Below are positions 1 to 8,455 of a stretch of DNA of 64,000 nt, piece by piece (the stretch's first letter is position 1; each line of letters starts with the position of its first letter). The translations under genes were made by a program, and so were the position numbers. Source of the DNA: Mycobacterium sp. IS-1590 (GTDB lineage Bacteria; Actinomycetota; Actinomycetes; Mycobacteriales; Mycobacteriaceae). The DNA lies in NCBI RefSeq assembly GCF_001500025.1, contig NZ_LQIW01000001.1, forward strand, positions 310,001-374,000. Direction: 5' to 3'. The notes beneath the pieces were generated by a model that saw only the letters and a program-made list of their open reading frames with translations, did not search any database and was not told the origin of the DNA.

Positions 1-1473
1 GGTGTACTCGTCGGGACCCGTCACGCCGTCGACGTGCCACACCCCGTGACGATCGTGGTGACCGAGCGATGCCCACAGCCGCGCGGTCTCGATGAGCACC
101 CGCAGCCCGCACTCCTCTTCCAAGGAATGGTCGCCCGTGACAATGCGGTAGCGCTCGAACGCCATCGCGATGGTGGCACTGACGTGGAAGGCCGCGGTGC
201 CAGCCGGCCAGTAAGCCGAGCACTCCTCACCGCGGATGGTGCGCCATGGGTAGGCGGCACCGTCGAGGTCCAACAGCGTCGCCCGCTCCTTGGCCTGCGG
301 GAGAATCGAAGCGCGCCAACGCAATGCGTCGGCCGCAGCCGACGGGTGGGTGTAAGTCAGCACCGGCAGGACGAAACCCTCGGTGTCCCAGAAGGCGTGG
401 CCGTCATAGCCCGTCCCGGTCAGGCCCTTGCCGGGAATCGCGCGACGCTCGGCGCGCGCGCTGGCCTGCAGGACGTGGAAGAGGGCGAACCGTACCGCCT
501 GCTGACAGTCGGGGTCCCCCTCGACCTCGACGTCCGCACCGTCCCAGAAGTCGTCGAGGTAGTCCCGCTGGGCGTCGAGCAGCCCCTGCCAGCCGGTGTA
601 GCGGGCACTGCTGAGCGCGGCCGCCGCCTGGTCGCGCAACGCCGGGCGCGACCGCAGACTGGACCACCCGTAGGCGAGGTACTTGACGATGCGCAGGCGT
701 TGTCCGGGACGCAGGCCGCAGATGACCGTCGTGTTGGCCCAATCCTGGCCCGCGCCGGTGTCCACCTCGACCCGACCGGGAACCTCGATGTCGTGGTCCA
801 TGGCCGCGGCCATCATCAGGTTGCTCGCACGGGTGCGGTGCAGCAGGATCGCGCCGTGTTCGGAGTGTTCGTGCTGCACCGGCTCCAGCGGTCGTTCCAG
901 GACGGCCGATACCCGCGGATCATTGGTCGACGGCGGCAACTCCTCGTTGGCCACAAGTTCCGATTGCACCGTGACGCGGGCGAATTCGTCCTGTGCCTCG
1001 ACGATGTACTCGATGGCCGCGACACTGCGCTGGGTAAGCGAAACGATCCGCGTGGAAGCGACTTTGATCTTCTTGCCCGCCGGAGAACGCCAGCACGCGG
1101 TGCGAGTGAGCGTGCCGGCCCGAAAATCCAGAATGCGTTCGTGATCGAGCAGCTCCCCGTAACGCACGTCGAATGGTTCGTCGTCGACCAGCAGGCGCAT
1201 CAATTTGCCGTTGGTGACGTTGACGACCGTCTGTCCGTCCTCGGGCCAGCCGTATCCCGCCTCGGCGTACGGAAGGGGACGAACCTCGTAGAACGAATTG
1301 AGGTAGGTGCCGGGCAATGCGTGCGGTTCGCCTTCGTCGAGATTTCCGCGCATGCCGATGTGGCCGTTGGACAACGCGAACACCGACTCCGACTGGGCCA
1401 GGACGCTGAGGTCGAGCGATCTCTCGCGGACCTGCCACGGCTCCACGGGGTAGATGTCGTCGTGCAGGCTCAT
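1..1473 (-). CDS. Glycoside hydrolase family 65 protein (partial, cut by window start)
   Basis: This gene has no stop inside the window; 491 codons are visible from an ATG at 1473. The N-terminus carries the blocks typical of the mycobacterial Rv3401 family ([26 protein letters not shown]). The reading frame ends at the window edge in GPDEYT, the conserved GH65 motif whose Glu (E489 here) is the general acid. GH65 enzymes hydrolyse or phosphorolyse alpha-linked disaccharides such as trehalose, maltose or kojibiose. The next gene, a beta-phosphoglucomutase, overlaps its start by 4 nt (ATGA). That pairing favours a phosphorylase releasing beta-glucose 1-phosphate, but the true substrate cannot be read from sequence. 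About 300 residues (the rest of the barrel and the C-terminal domain) lie outside the window. Confidence 0.93.
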   Translation of the reverse strand, partial: MSLHDDIYPVEPWQVRERSLDLSVLAQSESVFALSNGHIGMRGNLDEGEPHALPGTYLNSFYEVRPLPYAEAGYGWPEDGQTVVNVTNGKLMRLLVDDEPFDVRYGELLDHERILDFRAGTLTRTACWRSPAGKKIKVASTRIVSLTQRSVAAIEYIVEAQDEFARVTVQSELVANEELPPSTNDPRVSAVLERPLEPVQHEHSEHGAILLHRTRASNLMMAAAMDHDIEVPGRVEVDTGAGQDWANTTVICGLRPGQRLRIVKYLAYGWSSLRSRPALRDQAAAALSSARYTGWQGLLDAQRDYLDDFWDGADVEVEGDPDCQQAVRFALFHVLQASARAERRAIPGKGLTGTGYDGHAFWDTEGFVLPVLTYTHPSAAADALRWRASILPQAKERATLLDLDGAAYPWRTIRGEECSAYWPAGTAAFHVSATIAMAFERYRIVTGDHSLEEECGLRVLIETARLWASLGHHDRHGVWHVDGVTGPDEYT

Positions 1474-2234
1474 GAGAGCAGCTCCGCGAGATCGGACACC
1501 ACGATGTCAGCCCCGTTGCGCCGCAACGCTTCCGCCTGGCCGACCCGGTCGACACCGACCACCACGCCGAAGCGTCCGGCCCGTCCCGCGGCCACCCCGG
1601 AGAGTGCGTCTTCGAACACGGCCCCGTGCTCGGGTTCGACGCCGAGAAGTTCCGCCGCGCGCAGGAACGAATCGGGCGCGGGCTTACCCGCGATGTTCTC
1701 CTCGCGTAACACGACACCGTCCACGCGATATTGGACGAACTGGGCAAGCCCGGTCAGCTCGAGCACCTCGCGGGTGTTGGCGCTCGACGACACGACCGCG
1801 ATGCCCAACTGCGCGGCGGCCGTCGCTTCGAGATAGCGGCGCGAGTCCTCGAACACCTCCACGCCGTCGGTCCGCAGGATCTCTTGGAACATCTCGTTCT
1901 TCGCGGTGCCGAGACCGTGGACGGTCTCGGTCGTCTCAGGGTCGTCGGGATCGCCCTCGGGCAACTCGATGTGCCGACTCGACAGAAACGACCGCACCCC
2001 GTCCTCGCGCTTCTTGCCGTCTACGTAATTCAGGTAGTCGCTTTGCACGTCGAACGGTGTGAACACCTCGCCGGTCTGCTCGGCTCGTCGCCGAAGGAAG
2101 TCGTCGAACATCGCCTTCCATGCTTTCTTGTGCACGCTCGCGGTGTCTGTCAACACGCCGTCGAGGTCGAACAACGCGGCGCGGATCCCGGCGGGTAGCC
2201 CTAATTTTTCGGTTCGTCTTTCGCTTTCAGGCAC
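1470..2234 (-). CDS. pgmB: HAD-family beta-phosphoglucomutase (Rv3400 type)
   Basis: This is a 254-aa HAD hydrolase with motif [11 protein letters not shown] (nucleophile D23, acid/base D25), a helical cap, a Ser/Thr motif II (VVSSSANT) and a late acidic motif (VFEDALSGV). The DxDGVxxDT form, with the second Asp and the small cap, is typical of beta-phosphoglucomutases that convert beta-glucose 1-phosphate to glucose 6-phosphate. It is the first gene of a two-gene operon: its stop overlaps the ATG of the downstream GH65 gene by 4 nt. The GTG start at 2234 gives the usual family length. A generic sugar phosphatase role cannot be excluded from sequence alone. Confidence 0.88.
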   Translation of the reverse strand: MPESERRTEKLGLPAGIRAALFDLDGVLTDTASVHKKAWKAMFDDFLRRRAEQTGEVFTPFDVQSDYLNYVDGKKREDGVRSFLSSRHIELPEGDPDDPETTETVHGLGTAKNEMFQEILRTDGVEVFEDSRRYLEATAAAQLGIAVVSSSANTREVLELTGLAQFVQYRVDGVVLREENIAGKPAPDSFLRAAELLGVEPEHGAVFEDALSGVAAGRAGRFGVVVGVDRVGQAEALRRNGADIVVSDLAELLS

Positions 2235-2304
2235 GAATCACCCATTCCCGTTATCGCGCGCAGACATACCTGCGTGCCGATGAACCTACTGCAGCGATGT
2301 GAAA

Positions 2305-2336
2305 TTGACGCGCCCAGCAAACAATTGCCTTATATT
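2305..2336 (+). promoter_or_regulatory. Candidate sigma-A-type promoter for the CD225/DUF2752 pair
   Basis: TTGACG (2305-2310) and TATATT (2331-2336) resemble -35 and -10 elements, about 50 nt upstream of the ATG at 2386. The 20-nt spacing is long, so the call is tentative. Confidence 0.35.
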
Positions 2337-2385
2337 GAGCGGGCTTTGTCGCTCCGACAGGGTGCTACTCGAGAAAAGGGACCCC

Positions 2386-2706
2386 ATGACCTATCCGCCC
2401 CAGCCTCCGCCGCCACCGCCGCAGGGTTATGGGCCACCGCCCGCCGGCTATCCGGCGCAACAGCCCGACAGCAACCTCGTGTGGGGCATCCTCGTTACGG
2501 TGTTGTGCTGCTTGCCGTTTGGCATCGTGTCGATCGTCAACGCCAGCAAGGTGTCCGGCCTGTGGCAGTCGGGCCAGTACGCCCAGGCGCAGAAGGCGTC
2601 CGACGACGCGAAGAAGTGGGCGGTCTGGGGTGCGATCGCCGGCGCGGTCGTGATCGTCATCTACCTCATCGTCGGGCTCGCGGGCGGCGGCCTGGCCGAC
2701 ATGTGA
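2386..2706 (+). CDS. CD225/dispanin-family small membrane protein
   Basis: A 106-aa protein: about 25 Pro/Gly/Tyr-rich residues (PPPPPQGYGPPPAGY), then two hydrophobic segments around VWGILVTVLCCLPFGIVSIV and WAVWGAIAGAVVIVIYLIV. They are separated by a loop rich in Ala, Lys and Gln (SGQYAQAQKASDDAKKW). This layout, and the CCLPFGIVSIVNASKVSGLWQ-like block, fit the CD225 (dispanin/IFITM-like) family. The ATG at 2386 is chosen because AAAAGGG lies just upstream and the Pro-rich head is typical; an in-frame start at 2299 is less likely. Its stop overlaps the GTG of the following DUF2752 gene (GTGA), so the two are probably translated together. No biochemical role is known for the bacterial proteins. 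Confidence 0.82.
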   Translation: MTYPPQPPPPPPQGYGPPPAGYPAQQPDSNLVWGILVTVLCCLPFGIVSIVNASKVSGLWQSGQYAQAQKASDDAKKWAVWGAIAGAVVIVIYLIVGLAGGGLADM

Positions 2707-3125
2707 CGTCGCATGTGACTTCCGTGCGCTCGCTCGCCGCGCCGTTGGCGGTCGCCACCGCCGCGGTGGGCGGGTGCGCGGCGATCTGGTTGGCGGATCC
2801 GACCGTTCCCGGCGGGATCCTGCCCGTCTGCCCGACCAAGGCGCTGCTCGGCATCGACTGCCCCGGGTGCGGGAGCCTGCGGATGATCTACTCGCTGCTG
2901 CATCTCGACGTCGCCGCGGCGGTCCGGTTCAACGCGCTGGGGGTGCTCGCGTTGGTCGTCCTGCTGTGGGCGTACGGGGCCTGGATCTACGGGTCCATGG
3001 CAGGCAGGCGGGTGCGCAGTTGGCAGCACCTGCGGTGGTCGGCGCCGCTGGCGGTGGTGCTGACCCTGGCGTGGTTCGTTGTGCGCAACTTGCCGTTTGA
3101 GCCGTTCACCGCGCTGCACGTGTGA
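2703..3125 (+). CDS. DUF2752 membrane protein
   Basis: A protein of about 140 aa with three or so hydrophobic segments and the DUF2752 signature: a CP..xLLGIDCPGCGSLRM block around residues 47-65, containing CPGCG. The function of the family is unknown; the two-Cys motif suggests metal or thiol chemistry, which is inference. Start choice is uncertain: the GTG at 2703 overlaps the CD225 stop (GTGA), while GTG codons at 2715 and 2724 are also in frame. The tight overlap with the CD225 gene suggests the two membrane proteins work together. Confidence 0.78.
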   Translation: MTSHVTSVRSLAAPLAVATAAVGGCAAIWLADPTVPGGILPVCPTKALLGIDCPGCGSLRMIYSLLHLDVAAAVRFNALGVLALVVLLWAYGAWIYGSMAGRRVRSWQHLRWSAPLAVVLTLAWFVVRNLPFEPFTALHV

Positions 3126-3141
3126 CGTCGTCGCAGCCAAC

Positions 3142-3147
3142 TAGACT
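3142..3147 (+). promoter_or_regulatory. -10 element for leaderless guaA transcript
   Basis: TAGACT matches the mycobacterial TANNNT -10 hexamer and lies exactly 6 nt before the GTG start of guaA, so transcription would begin at or beside the start codon. No Shine-Dalgarno sequence is visible. Confidence 0.6.
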
Positions 3148-3153
3148 GGGCGA

Positions 3154-4713
3154 GTGACATCAGGATCTCCCCGGCCCGTACTGGTTGTCGATTTCGGAGC
3201 GCAGTATGCGCAGTTGATCGCCCGGCGGGTCCGCGAGGCTCGGGTGTATTCCGAGGTGATCCCGCACACCGCCAGTGTCGAGGAGATCAAGGCCCGCGAC
3301 CCACAGGCCATCGTGCTCTCCGGCGGTCCGGCCAGTGTCTACGAGGACGGTGCCCCGCAGCTGAACCCGGAGCTGTTCGACCTCGATGTTCCGGTGTTCG
3401 GCATCTGCTACGGCTTTCAGGCGATGGCGCAGGTGCTCGGCGGTACCGTCGCGCGGACGGGAACCCGTGAGTACGGTCGTACGGAGCTGAAAGTCACTGG
3501 CGGAGAGCTGCATTCGGACCTGCCGTCGACCCAGCCGGTGTGGATGAGCCACGGTGACGCGGTGACCGAGGCGCCCGACGGCTTCGAGGTGGTGGCCGCC
3601 AGCGGCGGTGCGCCGGTCGCGGCGTTCGAGCATCGTGGCCGTCGGCTGGCAGGTGTGCAGTATCACCCGGAGGTGATGCACACCCCGCACGGCCAGCAGG
3701 TGCTGAGCCGCTTTCTGCACGAGTTCGCGGGGATCGACTCGACCTGGACGCCGGCCAACATCGCCGACGCGCTCGTCGAGCAGGTGCGCGAGCAGATCGG
3801 CGACGGGCGGGCCATCTGCGGGCTGTCCGGTGGGGTGGACTCCGCGGTCGCGGCCGCACTCGTGCAGCGCGCCATCGGCGACCGGTTGACGTGCGTGTTC
3901 GTCGACCACGGCCTGTTGCGGGCGGGGGAGCGGGCCCAGGTGCAGCGCGACTTCGTCGCCGCCACGCACGCCAATCTGGTCACCGTCGACGTCGCCGACC
4001 GATTCCTCGAAGCGCTGACCGGGGTGACCAACCCCGAGGGCAAGCGCAAGATCATCGGACGGGAGTTCATCCGGGCGTTCGAAGGCGCGGTGCGGGGCCT
4101 CGTCGAGGGGGGTGGGCCTGATGTCGAATTCCTGGTGCAGGGCACGCTGTACCCCGACGTCGTCGAGTCGGGCGGAGGGTCGGGCACCGCGAACATCAAG
4201 AGCCACCACAATGTCGGAGGCCTGCCCGCCGACCTGAAGTTCACGCTGGTCGAACCGCTGAGGCTGCTGTTCAAAGACGAGGTCCGGGCGGTGGGCCGTG
4301 AGCTCGGGCTTCCTGAGGAAATCGTTGCGCGGCAACCGTTTCCGGGACCGGGTCTGGCTATCCGGATCATCGGAGAGGTCACCGCCGCACGACTGGAGAC
4401 GCTGCGTCGCGCCGACGCGATCGCTCGTGAGGAACTGACCTCTGCTGGGCTCGACAACCAGATCTGGCAGTGCCCGGTGGTCCTTCTCGCCGACATCCGT
4501 TCGGTGGGTGTGCAGGGTGACGGCCGGACCTACGGTCACCCGATCGTGCTGCGCCCGGTTTCCAGTGAGGACGCGATGACCGCGGACTGGACGCGCGTGC
4601 CCTACGAAGTCCTCGAACGCATCTCGACCCGCATCACCAACGAGGTGGCGGAGGTCAACCGGGTGGTGCTGGACGTGACGAGTAAGCCGCCCGGCACCAT
4701 CGAGTGGGAGTAG
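3154..4713 (+). CDS. guaA: GMP synthase (glutamine-hydrolysing)
   Basis: This 519-aa enzyme makes GMP from XMP, ATP and glutamine in the cytosol. The N-terminal class I amidotransferase has the nucleophile C85 (GICYGFQ) and the His/Glu pair in GVQYHPEV. The ATP-pyrophosphatase domain follows, with the P-loop SGGVDS at about residues 225-230. The C-terminal dimerisation domain ends [11 protein letters not shown], the canonical terminus. The GTG start at 3154 is supported by length and by the leaderless promoter just upstream. The coding order (amidotransferase, ATPase, dimerisation) is complete and undisturbed. Confidence 0.98.
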   Translation: MTSGSPRPVLVVDFGAQYAQLIARRVREARVYSEVIPHTASVEEIKARDPQAIVLSGGPASVYEDGAPQLNPELFDLDVPVFGICYGFQAMAQVLGGTVARTGTREYGRTELKVTGGELHSDLPSTQPVWMSHGDAVTEAPDGFEVVAASGGAPVAAFEHRGRRLAGVQYHPEVMHTPHGQQVLSRFLHEFAGIDSTWTPANIADALVEQVREQIGDGRAICGLSGGVDSAVAAALVQRAIGDRLTCVFVDHGLLRAGERAQVQRDFVAATHANLVTVDVADRFLEALTGVTNPEGKRKIIGREFIRAFEGAVRGLVEGGGPDVEFLVQGTLYPDVVESGGGSGTANIKSHHNVGGLPADLKFTLVEPLRLLFKDEVRAVGRELGLPEEIVARQPFPGPGLAIRIIGEVTAARLETLRRADAIAREELTSAGLDNQIWQCPVVLLADIRSVGVQGDGRTYGHPIVLRPVSSEDAMTADWTRVPYEVLERISTRITNEVAEVNRVVLDVTSKPPGTIEWE

Positions 4714-4789
4714 TTTCTCCCCTCCGTTTTCCCCTGTGACCGGCTGAACCCGCTTGACGCTGTCGGTGGGTGGGTGTTTACTCGGCATA

Positions 4790-4805
4790 TCGAACACACG
4801 TTCGA
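4790..4805. promoter_or_regulatory. SOS (LexA) box upstream of imuA'-imuB
   Basis: The sequence TCGAAC-ACAC-GTTCGA is a perfect match to the mycobacterial LexA consensus TCGAAC(N4)GTTCGA. It sits 37-52 nt before the imuA' GTG, and a TTGACG at 4754-4759 could be the -35 element. It predicts DNA-damage induction of imuA' and imuB together with dnaE2, which has the same box at 15260. Confidence 0.9.
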
Positions 4806-4841
4806 AAAACCAGTGGGGCAGACGATGCGGGAGGTGCTGTT

Positions 4842-5525
4842 GTGACAGCCGCCGTGAGCCTGGATCAGCGTCAGCTTACCCGCGCTGAACAGGTAGAACA
4901 CCTGCGTCGCAAGATTGCGGCGGTATCCAGCAAGGTGGGCGGTAACCGGCGTGGGGCCGCTTCGAACGCCGAGCCGCTTCCGGACTCGGAAACTTTGCTG
5001 CCAATGCCCGAATCGCTGGATGGGCTCCTTCCGGCGCCGTTGCCGCGCGGGACGGTGGCGGTGGTCTCGGGAGCCCGGTCGCTGCCACTGAGCATGGTCG
5101 CGGCGGTGACGGCGGAGGGCGGGCACGCCGCCATCGTCGGCCAACCCGACGTCGGTCTGCTGGCGGCCGTGGAGATGGGCGCCGACTTGAGTCGGATCGC
5201 GGTCATCCCCGAACCGGGTGCCGACCCGGTCGAGGTCGCCGCCGTGCTGATGGACGGTATGGATCTTGTGGTGCTCGGCCTGGGCGGGCGGTCGGTGCCG
5301 GCCACCCGTGCGCGGGCGGTGGTGGCCCGGGCCCGCCAGAAGGGCTGCACGCTGCTGGTCGCCGGTGGTGACTGGCAGGGGGCGTCGGCCCGGTTGGAGG
5401 CCTCGGTGTGCGGCTACGAGATCGCGGGGCGGGGGCGACCGGGATTCGGTCGCATCAGCCGGGTCCGGCTGGCCACCCGGGCCTGGGGGCGGTCGTTCGG
5501 TTCCGTCCGTGCGGTAGGCGGATGA
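4842..5525 (+). CDS. imuA': ImuA' mutasome accessory protein (Rv3395c type)
   Basis: A 227-aa protein of the mycobacterial ImuA' family, with the characteristic early segment [18 protein letters not shown] and a RecA-like alpha/beta core. In mycobacteria ImuA', ImuB and DnaE2 form the damage-induced mutasome responsible for translesion synthesis and induced mutagenesis. The GTG at 4842 is chosen because homologues begin near MTA..; the longer in-frame start at 4770 would run across the SOS box. The stop overlaps the imuB ATG by 4 nt (ATGA), which indicates coupled translation. Regulation by LexA is predicted from the box at 4790-4805. Confidence 0.92.
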   Translation: MTAAVSLDQRQLTRAEQVEHLRRKIAAVSSKVGGNRRGAASNAEPLPDSETLLPMPESLDGLLPAPLPRGTVAVVSGARSLPLSMVAAVTAEGGHAAIVGQPDVGLLAAVEMGADLSRIAVIPEPGADPVEVAAVLMDGMDLVVLGLGGRSVPATRARAVVARARQKGCTLLVAGGDWQGASARLEASVCGYEIAGRGRPGFGRISRVRLATRAWGRSFGSVRAVGG

Positions 5526-7147
5526 GTGGTCCACGCGCGTCCCGCGGGTCGTCGCAGTCGCGCGTCCTGGCCATCTGGTGCATGGACTGGCCGGCCGTCG
5601 CCGCTGCGGCCGCGGCCGACCTGCCGCCGACCACCCCGATCGCGGTGACGCTGGCCAACCGGGTCATCGCCTGTTCGGCCTCGGCGCGATCGGCGGGAGT
5701 GCGACGCGGATTGCGCCGTCGGGAAGCCCAGGCGCGGTGTCCGGAACTGCATGTGGTCACCGCCGATCCGGCGCGTGATGCCCGCCACTTCGAAAACGTC
5801 ACGATCGCGGTGGACGACTTGGTGCCGCGCGCCGAGGTGTTGCGGCCGGGCCTGCTGGTGCTGCCGGTCCGGGGCGCGGCCCGCTACTTCGGATCCGAAC
5901 AAACCGCCGCTGAGCGGTTGGTCGACGCGGTGGCCGCCGCCGGCGCCGAATGTCAGGTGGGGATCGCCGACCAGTTGCCCACCGCCGTCTTCGCCGCGCG
6001 GGCGGGGCGGATCGTCGAGCCCGGACAGGATGCGCCGTTCCTGTCGACGCTGTCGATCCGCCAGTTGGCCACCGAGCCCAGCCTGGCCGCCCCCGGCCGG
6101 GAAGACCTGGCGGATCTGCTGTGGCGCATGGGGATTCGCAACATCGGGCAATTCGCCGCACTGTCCCGCAGCGATGTGGCCTCGCGGTTCGGGGCCGACG
6201 CGGTGGCCGCGCACCGGTTCGCCCGCGGCGAGCCCACCCGGGGCCCGTCCGGCCGGGACCCCGACCCCGACCTCGACGCCGTCATGGACTGTGATCCGCC
6301 GATCGACCGGGTGGACGCCGCCGCTTTCGCCGGACGGTCGCTGGCCGCCGACCTGCACCGCACCCTGGCCGCGTCCGGTGTGGGATGCACCCGGCTGGCC
6401 ATCCACGCCCGCACCGCCAATGGTGAAGAGCTGGAACGTGTTTGGCGTTGCGCCGAACCGCTGACCGAGGATGCCACCGCCGACCGGGTGCGTTGGCAGC
6501 TCGACGGCTGGCTGAACAGACGCAACCCCAACGACCGGCCCACCGCGCCCATCACGGTGATCCGGTTGCGCCCGGTGGAGGTGGTCTCGGCCGAAGCGCT
6601 GCAGCTGCCGCTGTGGGGCGGGGTCGGCGAAGAGGATCGCCTGCGTGCCCGCCGCGCGCTGGTGCGCGTGCAGGGTCTGCTCGGACCGGAGGCGGTGCAG
6701 GTTCCGATGCTCAGCGGTGGTCGGGGCCCGGCCGAGCGCATCACGTTCACACCGCTGGGGGATGAGCAGGTGCCGCTGGCCGATCCGCGTCAGCCGTGGC
6801 CCGGCCAGCTGCCCGAACCGTCGCCGACCGTGTTGCTCGACGATCCGGTCGAGTTGTTCGACGCCGACGGCCGTCCGGTGCGGGTGACCGCCCGTGGCCT
6901 GTTCTCCACCGACCCCGCGCGGTTGGACACGCCGGGCAAGGCCGTCAAGGCGGGCAGATTGGCCTGGTGGGCGGGGCCGTGGCCGGTTGACGAACGGTGG
7001 TGGGATCCGGAAGGTCGCAAAGCCGGCCGCACCGCCCGCGCGCAGGTGTTGCTCGACGAGGGGTCCTCACGCGACCCTCGGCCGGGGCAGGCCTTGCTGC
7101 TGTGTTATCGGCAGCGGCGGTGGTACGTCGAAGGGATTTATGAATGA
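5522..7147 (+). CDS. imuB: ImuB, Y-family polymerase-like clamp adaptor
   Basis: A 541-aa protein related to Y-family polymerases that acts as the hub of the mutasome: it bridges DnaE2, ImuA' and the beta clamp. The beta-clamp binding motif QLPLWG is present at residues 361-366, matching the site known in M. tuberculosis ImuB. The N-terminal palm region ([15 protein letters not shown], where Y polymerases have an acidic metal ligand pattern) lacks the usual catalytic acidic residues, as expected for a non-catalytic family member. The ATG at 5522 overlaps the imuA' stop. The C-terminal tail after about residue 370 is the part that in the family contacts DnaE2 and ImuA'. Confidence 0.95.
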   Translation: MSGPRASRGSSQSRVLAIWCMDWPAVAAAAAADLPPTTPIAVTLANRVIACSASARSAGVRRGLRRREAQARCPELHVVTADPARDARHFENVTIAVDDLVPRAEVLRPGLLVLPVRGAARYFGSEQTAAERLVDAVAAAGAECQVGIADQLPTAVFAARAGRIVEPGQDAPFLSTLSIRQLATEPSLAAPGREDLADLLWRMGIRNIGQFAALSRSDVASRFGADAVAAHRFARGEPTRGPSGRDPDPDLDAVMDCDPPIDRVDAAAFAGRSLAADLHRTLAASGVGCTRLAIHARTANGEELERVWRCAEPLTEDATADRVRWQLDGWLNRRNPNDRPTAPITVIRLRPVEVVSAEALQLPLWGGVGEEDRLRARRALVRVQGLLGPEAVQVPMLSGGRGPAERITFTPLGDEQVPLADPRQPWPGQLPEPSPTVLLDDPVELFDADGRPVRVTARGLFSTDPARLDTPGKAVKAGRLAWWAGPWPVDERWWDPEGRKAGRTARAQVLLDEGSSRDPRPGQALLLCYRQRRWYVEGIYE

Positions 7148-7176
7148 CGACCGCATGAGGGGGTACCCGTTCGTCG

Positions 7177-7404
7177 ATGACTGCTATACCGCCCGATCCA
7201 GAACCATCCAACACGCCGGACCTCGAACCCGGTGGTGGGGTGCCGCCGGGGTCGACGCCGCCCGATTCCGACCAGGTCTCCGGTGTGGGCGCCGTCGAGT
7301 CGCGGCCGCGCCACCGGTGGACACCGACCGCCGTCGTCAGCGTCATCGCGCTCGGGATCTTTTTGCTGTTGTTTCTGGCCGTCGTGGTGTCGGTGGTCCT
7401 CTAA
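7177..7404 (+). CDS. Small single-pass membrane protein, DUF6480-like
   Basis: A 75-aa protein. The first 45 residues are rich in Pro, Gly, Asp and Glu, with the block DLEPGGGVPPGSTPP, followed by a short basic stretch (RPRHRW) and one C-terminal transmembrane helix (VVSVIALGIFLLLFLAVVVSV). The PGLEPGGGVPPGETPP-type block resembles the actinobacterial DUF6480 family; function unknown. It lies 29 nt after imuB in the same direction and could be read from the SOS promoter. It ends tail-to-tail with iunH, overlapping by 4 nt. Confidence 0.7.
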   Translation: MTAIPPDPEPSNTPDLEPGGGVPPGSTPPDSDQVSGVGAVESRPRHRWTPTAVVSVIALGIFLLLFLAVVVSVVL

Positions 7405-8441
7405 CCGTTCAGGCGTCGTGCGAACGCGCCGACGCGCGCGATGAACCGGTCGAAGAATGTTCCCGGGTCGACGTCAACACCGATGAGCGCGTTGGGTTCC
7501 CGGTTCCACCGGTTGCTCCAGTCGGCGATGGTCATGCCGCGGGTCAGTGTGCCCGTCAACTCGACGTCGACGGTGGTCGGGCGGTAGGTGACGAGGTCGG
7601 GGTCCAGCGCCACCGCAGCGGCCAGCGGGTCGTGCAGATGCGCCAGATAGCCCTCGCCCTGGTCGAAGTGGAACTCGAAATAGAACCGCATCGCGTCCTC
7701 CAGCGTCGCGATCAGCGGGTTGCCCGACGCTGACCGGGTGCCGCGGTCGTCGGACACGCTCATCGCCACCGACTCCGCACCGGCCTCCTCCGCCAGCCGG
7801 TTCAACAAGGCCGGCGTCATCGCGATGTGTTCGGTCAGGTTCAGCCCCAACATGATTGGGAGGTGCGTGGGTTTCTCCGCTCCCCACGCCGCCGTCCAGC
7901 CGGTGAACACCTCGGCGGCGGCTTCCGGGTCCACGCTGATGTTCCATTCGGCGACCGGGGTCGTGTTACCGCGATAGTCGAACGCGCCGCCCATGATGAC
8001 CAGGCGGCGGAGCAGCGTGGGCAGGGCGGGTTCGGCGCGAAGCGCAAGCGCGAGATTGGTCAGCGGGCCGACCGCGATCGCGAGCAGCTCACCCGGATGT
8101 GTGTGAGCGGCGCGCACCCACGCCTCGGCGGCGTCGTACTCGGTGAGCCGGCGCTCGGTGGCGGGCACCTGCGCATACCCCATCCCCTCGGGCCCGTGGG
8201 TGTCCTCTGCGGTGCGCAGCGGTGAGCTGACCGGCTGCTCGGCTCCTTTGGAAACGGGAATGTCCGGCATTCTGCACAGGTCCAGCAGGCCGAGGTTGTT
8301 GCGACAAACCTGTTGCGCCGGAACGTTTCCCGCCGTCGAAGCGATGCCGACCACCTCGGCGTCGTCGCTGGCGAACAAGTACGTCAGCGCCATCGCGTCG
8401 TCGACGCCGGTGTCGACGTCGACGAAGACAGGCTGGGTCAC
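7401..8441 (-). CDS. iunH: Inosine/uridine-preferring nucleoside hydrolase
   Basis: This 346-aa enzyme cleaves ribonucleosides to base and ribose (salvage). The N-terminal Ca-binding signature VDVDTGVDDAMA (D8, D10, D14, D15) is intact, as are the mid-protein block AVGPLTNLAL and the late HDPLAAAVAL motif with the conserved His. The GTG at 8441 is chosen over longer in-frame starts (up to 8981) because the DxDxGxDD motif must lie near the N-terminus and a TANNNT -10 element lies 7 nt upstream. It corresponds to Rv3393. It follows acrA1 in the same direction by 14 nt. Confidence 0.93.
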   Translation of the reverse strand: MTQPVFVDVDTGVDDAMALTYLFASDDAEVVGIASTAGNVPAQQVCRNNLGLLDLCRMPDIPVSKGAEQPVSSPLRTAEDTHGPEGMGYAQVPATERRLTEYDAAEAWVRAAHTHPGELLAIAVGPLTNLALALRAEPALPTLLRRLVIMGGAFDYRGNTTPVAEWNISVDPEAAAEVFTGWTAAWGAEKPTHLPIMLGLNLTEHIAMTPALLNRLAEEAGAESVAMSVSDDRGTRSASGNPLIATLEDAMRFYFEFHFDQGEGYLAHLHDPLAAAVALDPDLVTYRPTTVDVELTGTLTRGMTIADWSNRWNREPNALIGVDVDPGTFFDRFIARVGAFARRLNG

Positions 8442-8448
8442 CTCGCCA

Positions 8449-8454
8449 ACGATA
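8449..8454 (-). promoter_or_regulatory. -10 element for leaderless iunH transcript
   Basis: On the minus strand TATCGT lies 7 nt before the GTG start of iunH and immediately beyond the acrA1 stop codon. It would let iunH be transcribed independently of the gene before it. Confidence 0.5.
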
Positions 8455-8455
8455 G

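Noticed and set aside
34..1836. 600-codon plus-strand frame opposite GH65 and pgmB
   Set aside because: The minus-strand proteins carry the GH65 and HAD signatures in full; the plus frame has none.
4714..4789. Rho-independent terminator after guaA
   Set aside because: The sequence after the stop is T- and C-rich but has no stem-loop; clear intrinsic terminators were not found anywhere in the window.
3160..4797. 545-codon frame antisense to guaA
   Set aside because: It lies fully opposite guaA and lacks any motif or sensible start; typical GC-rich shadow.
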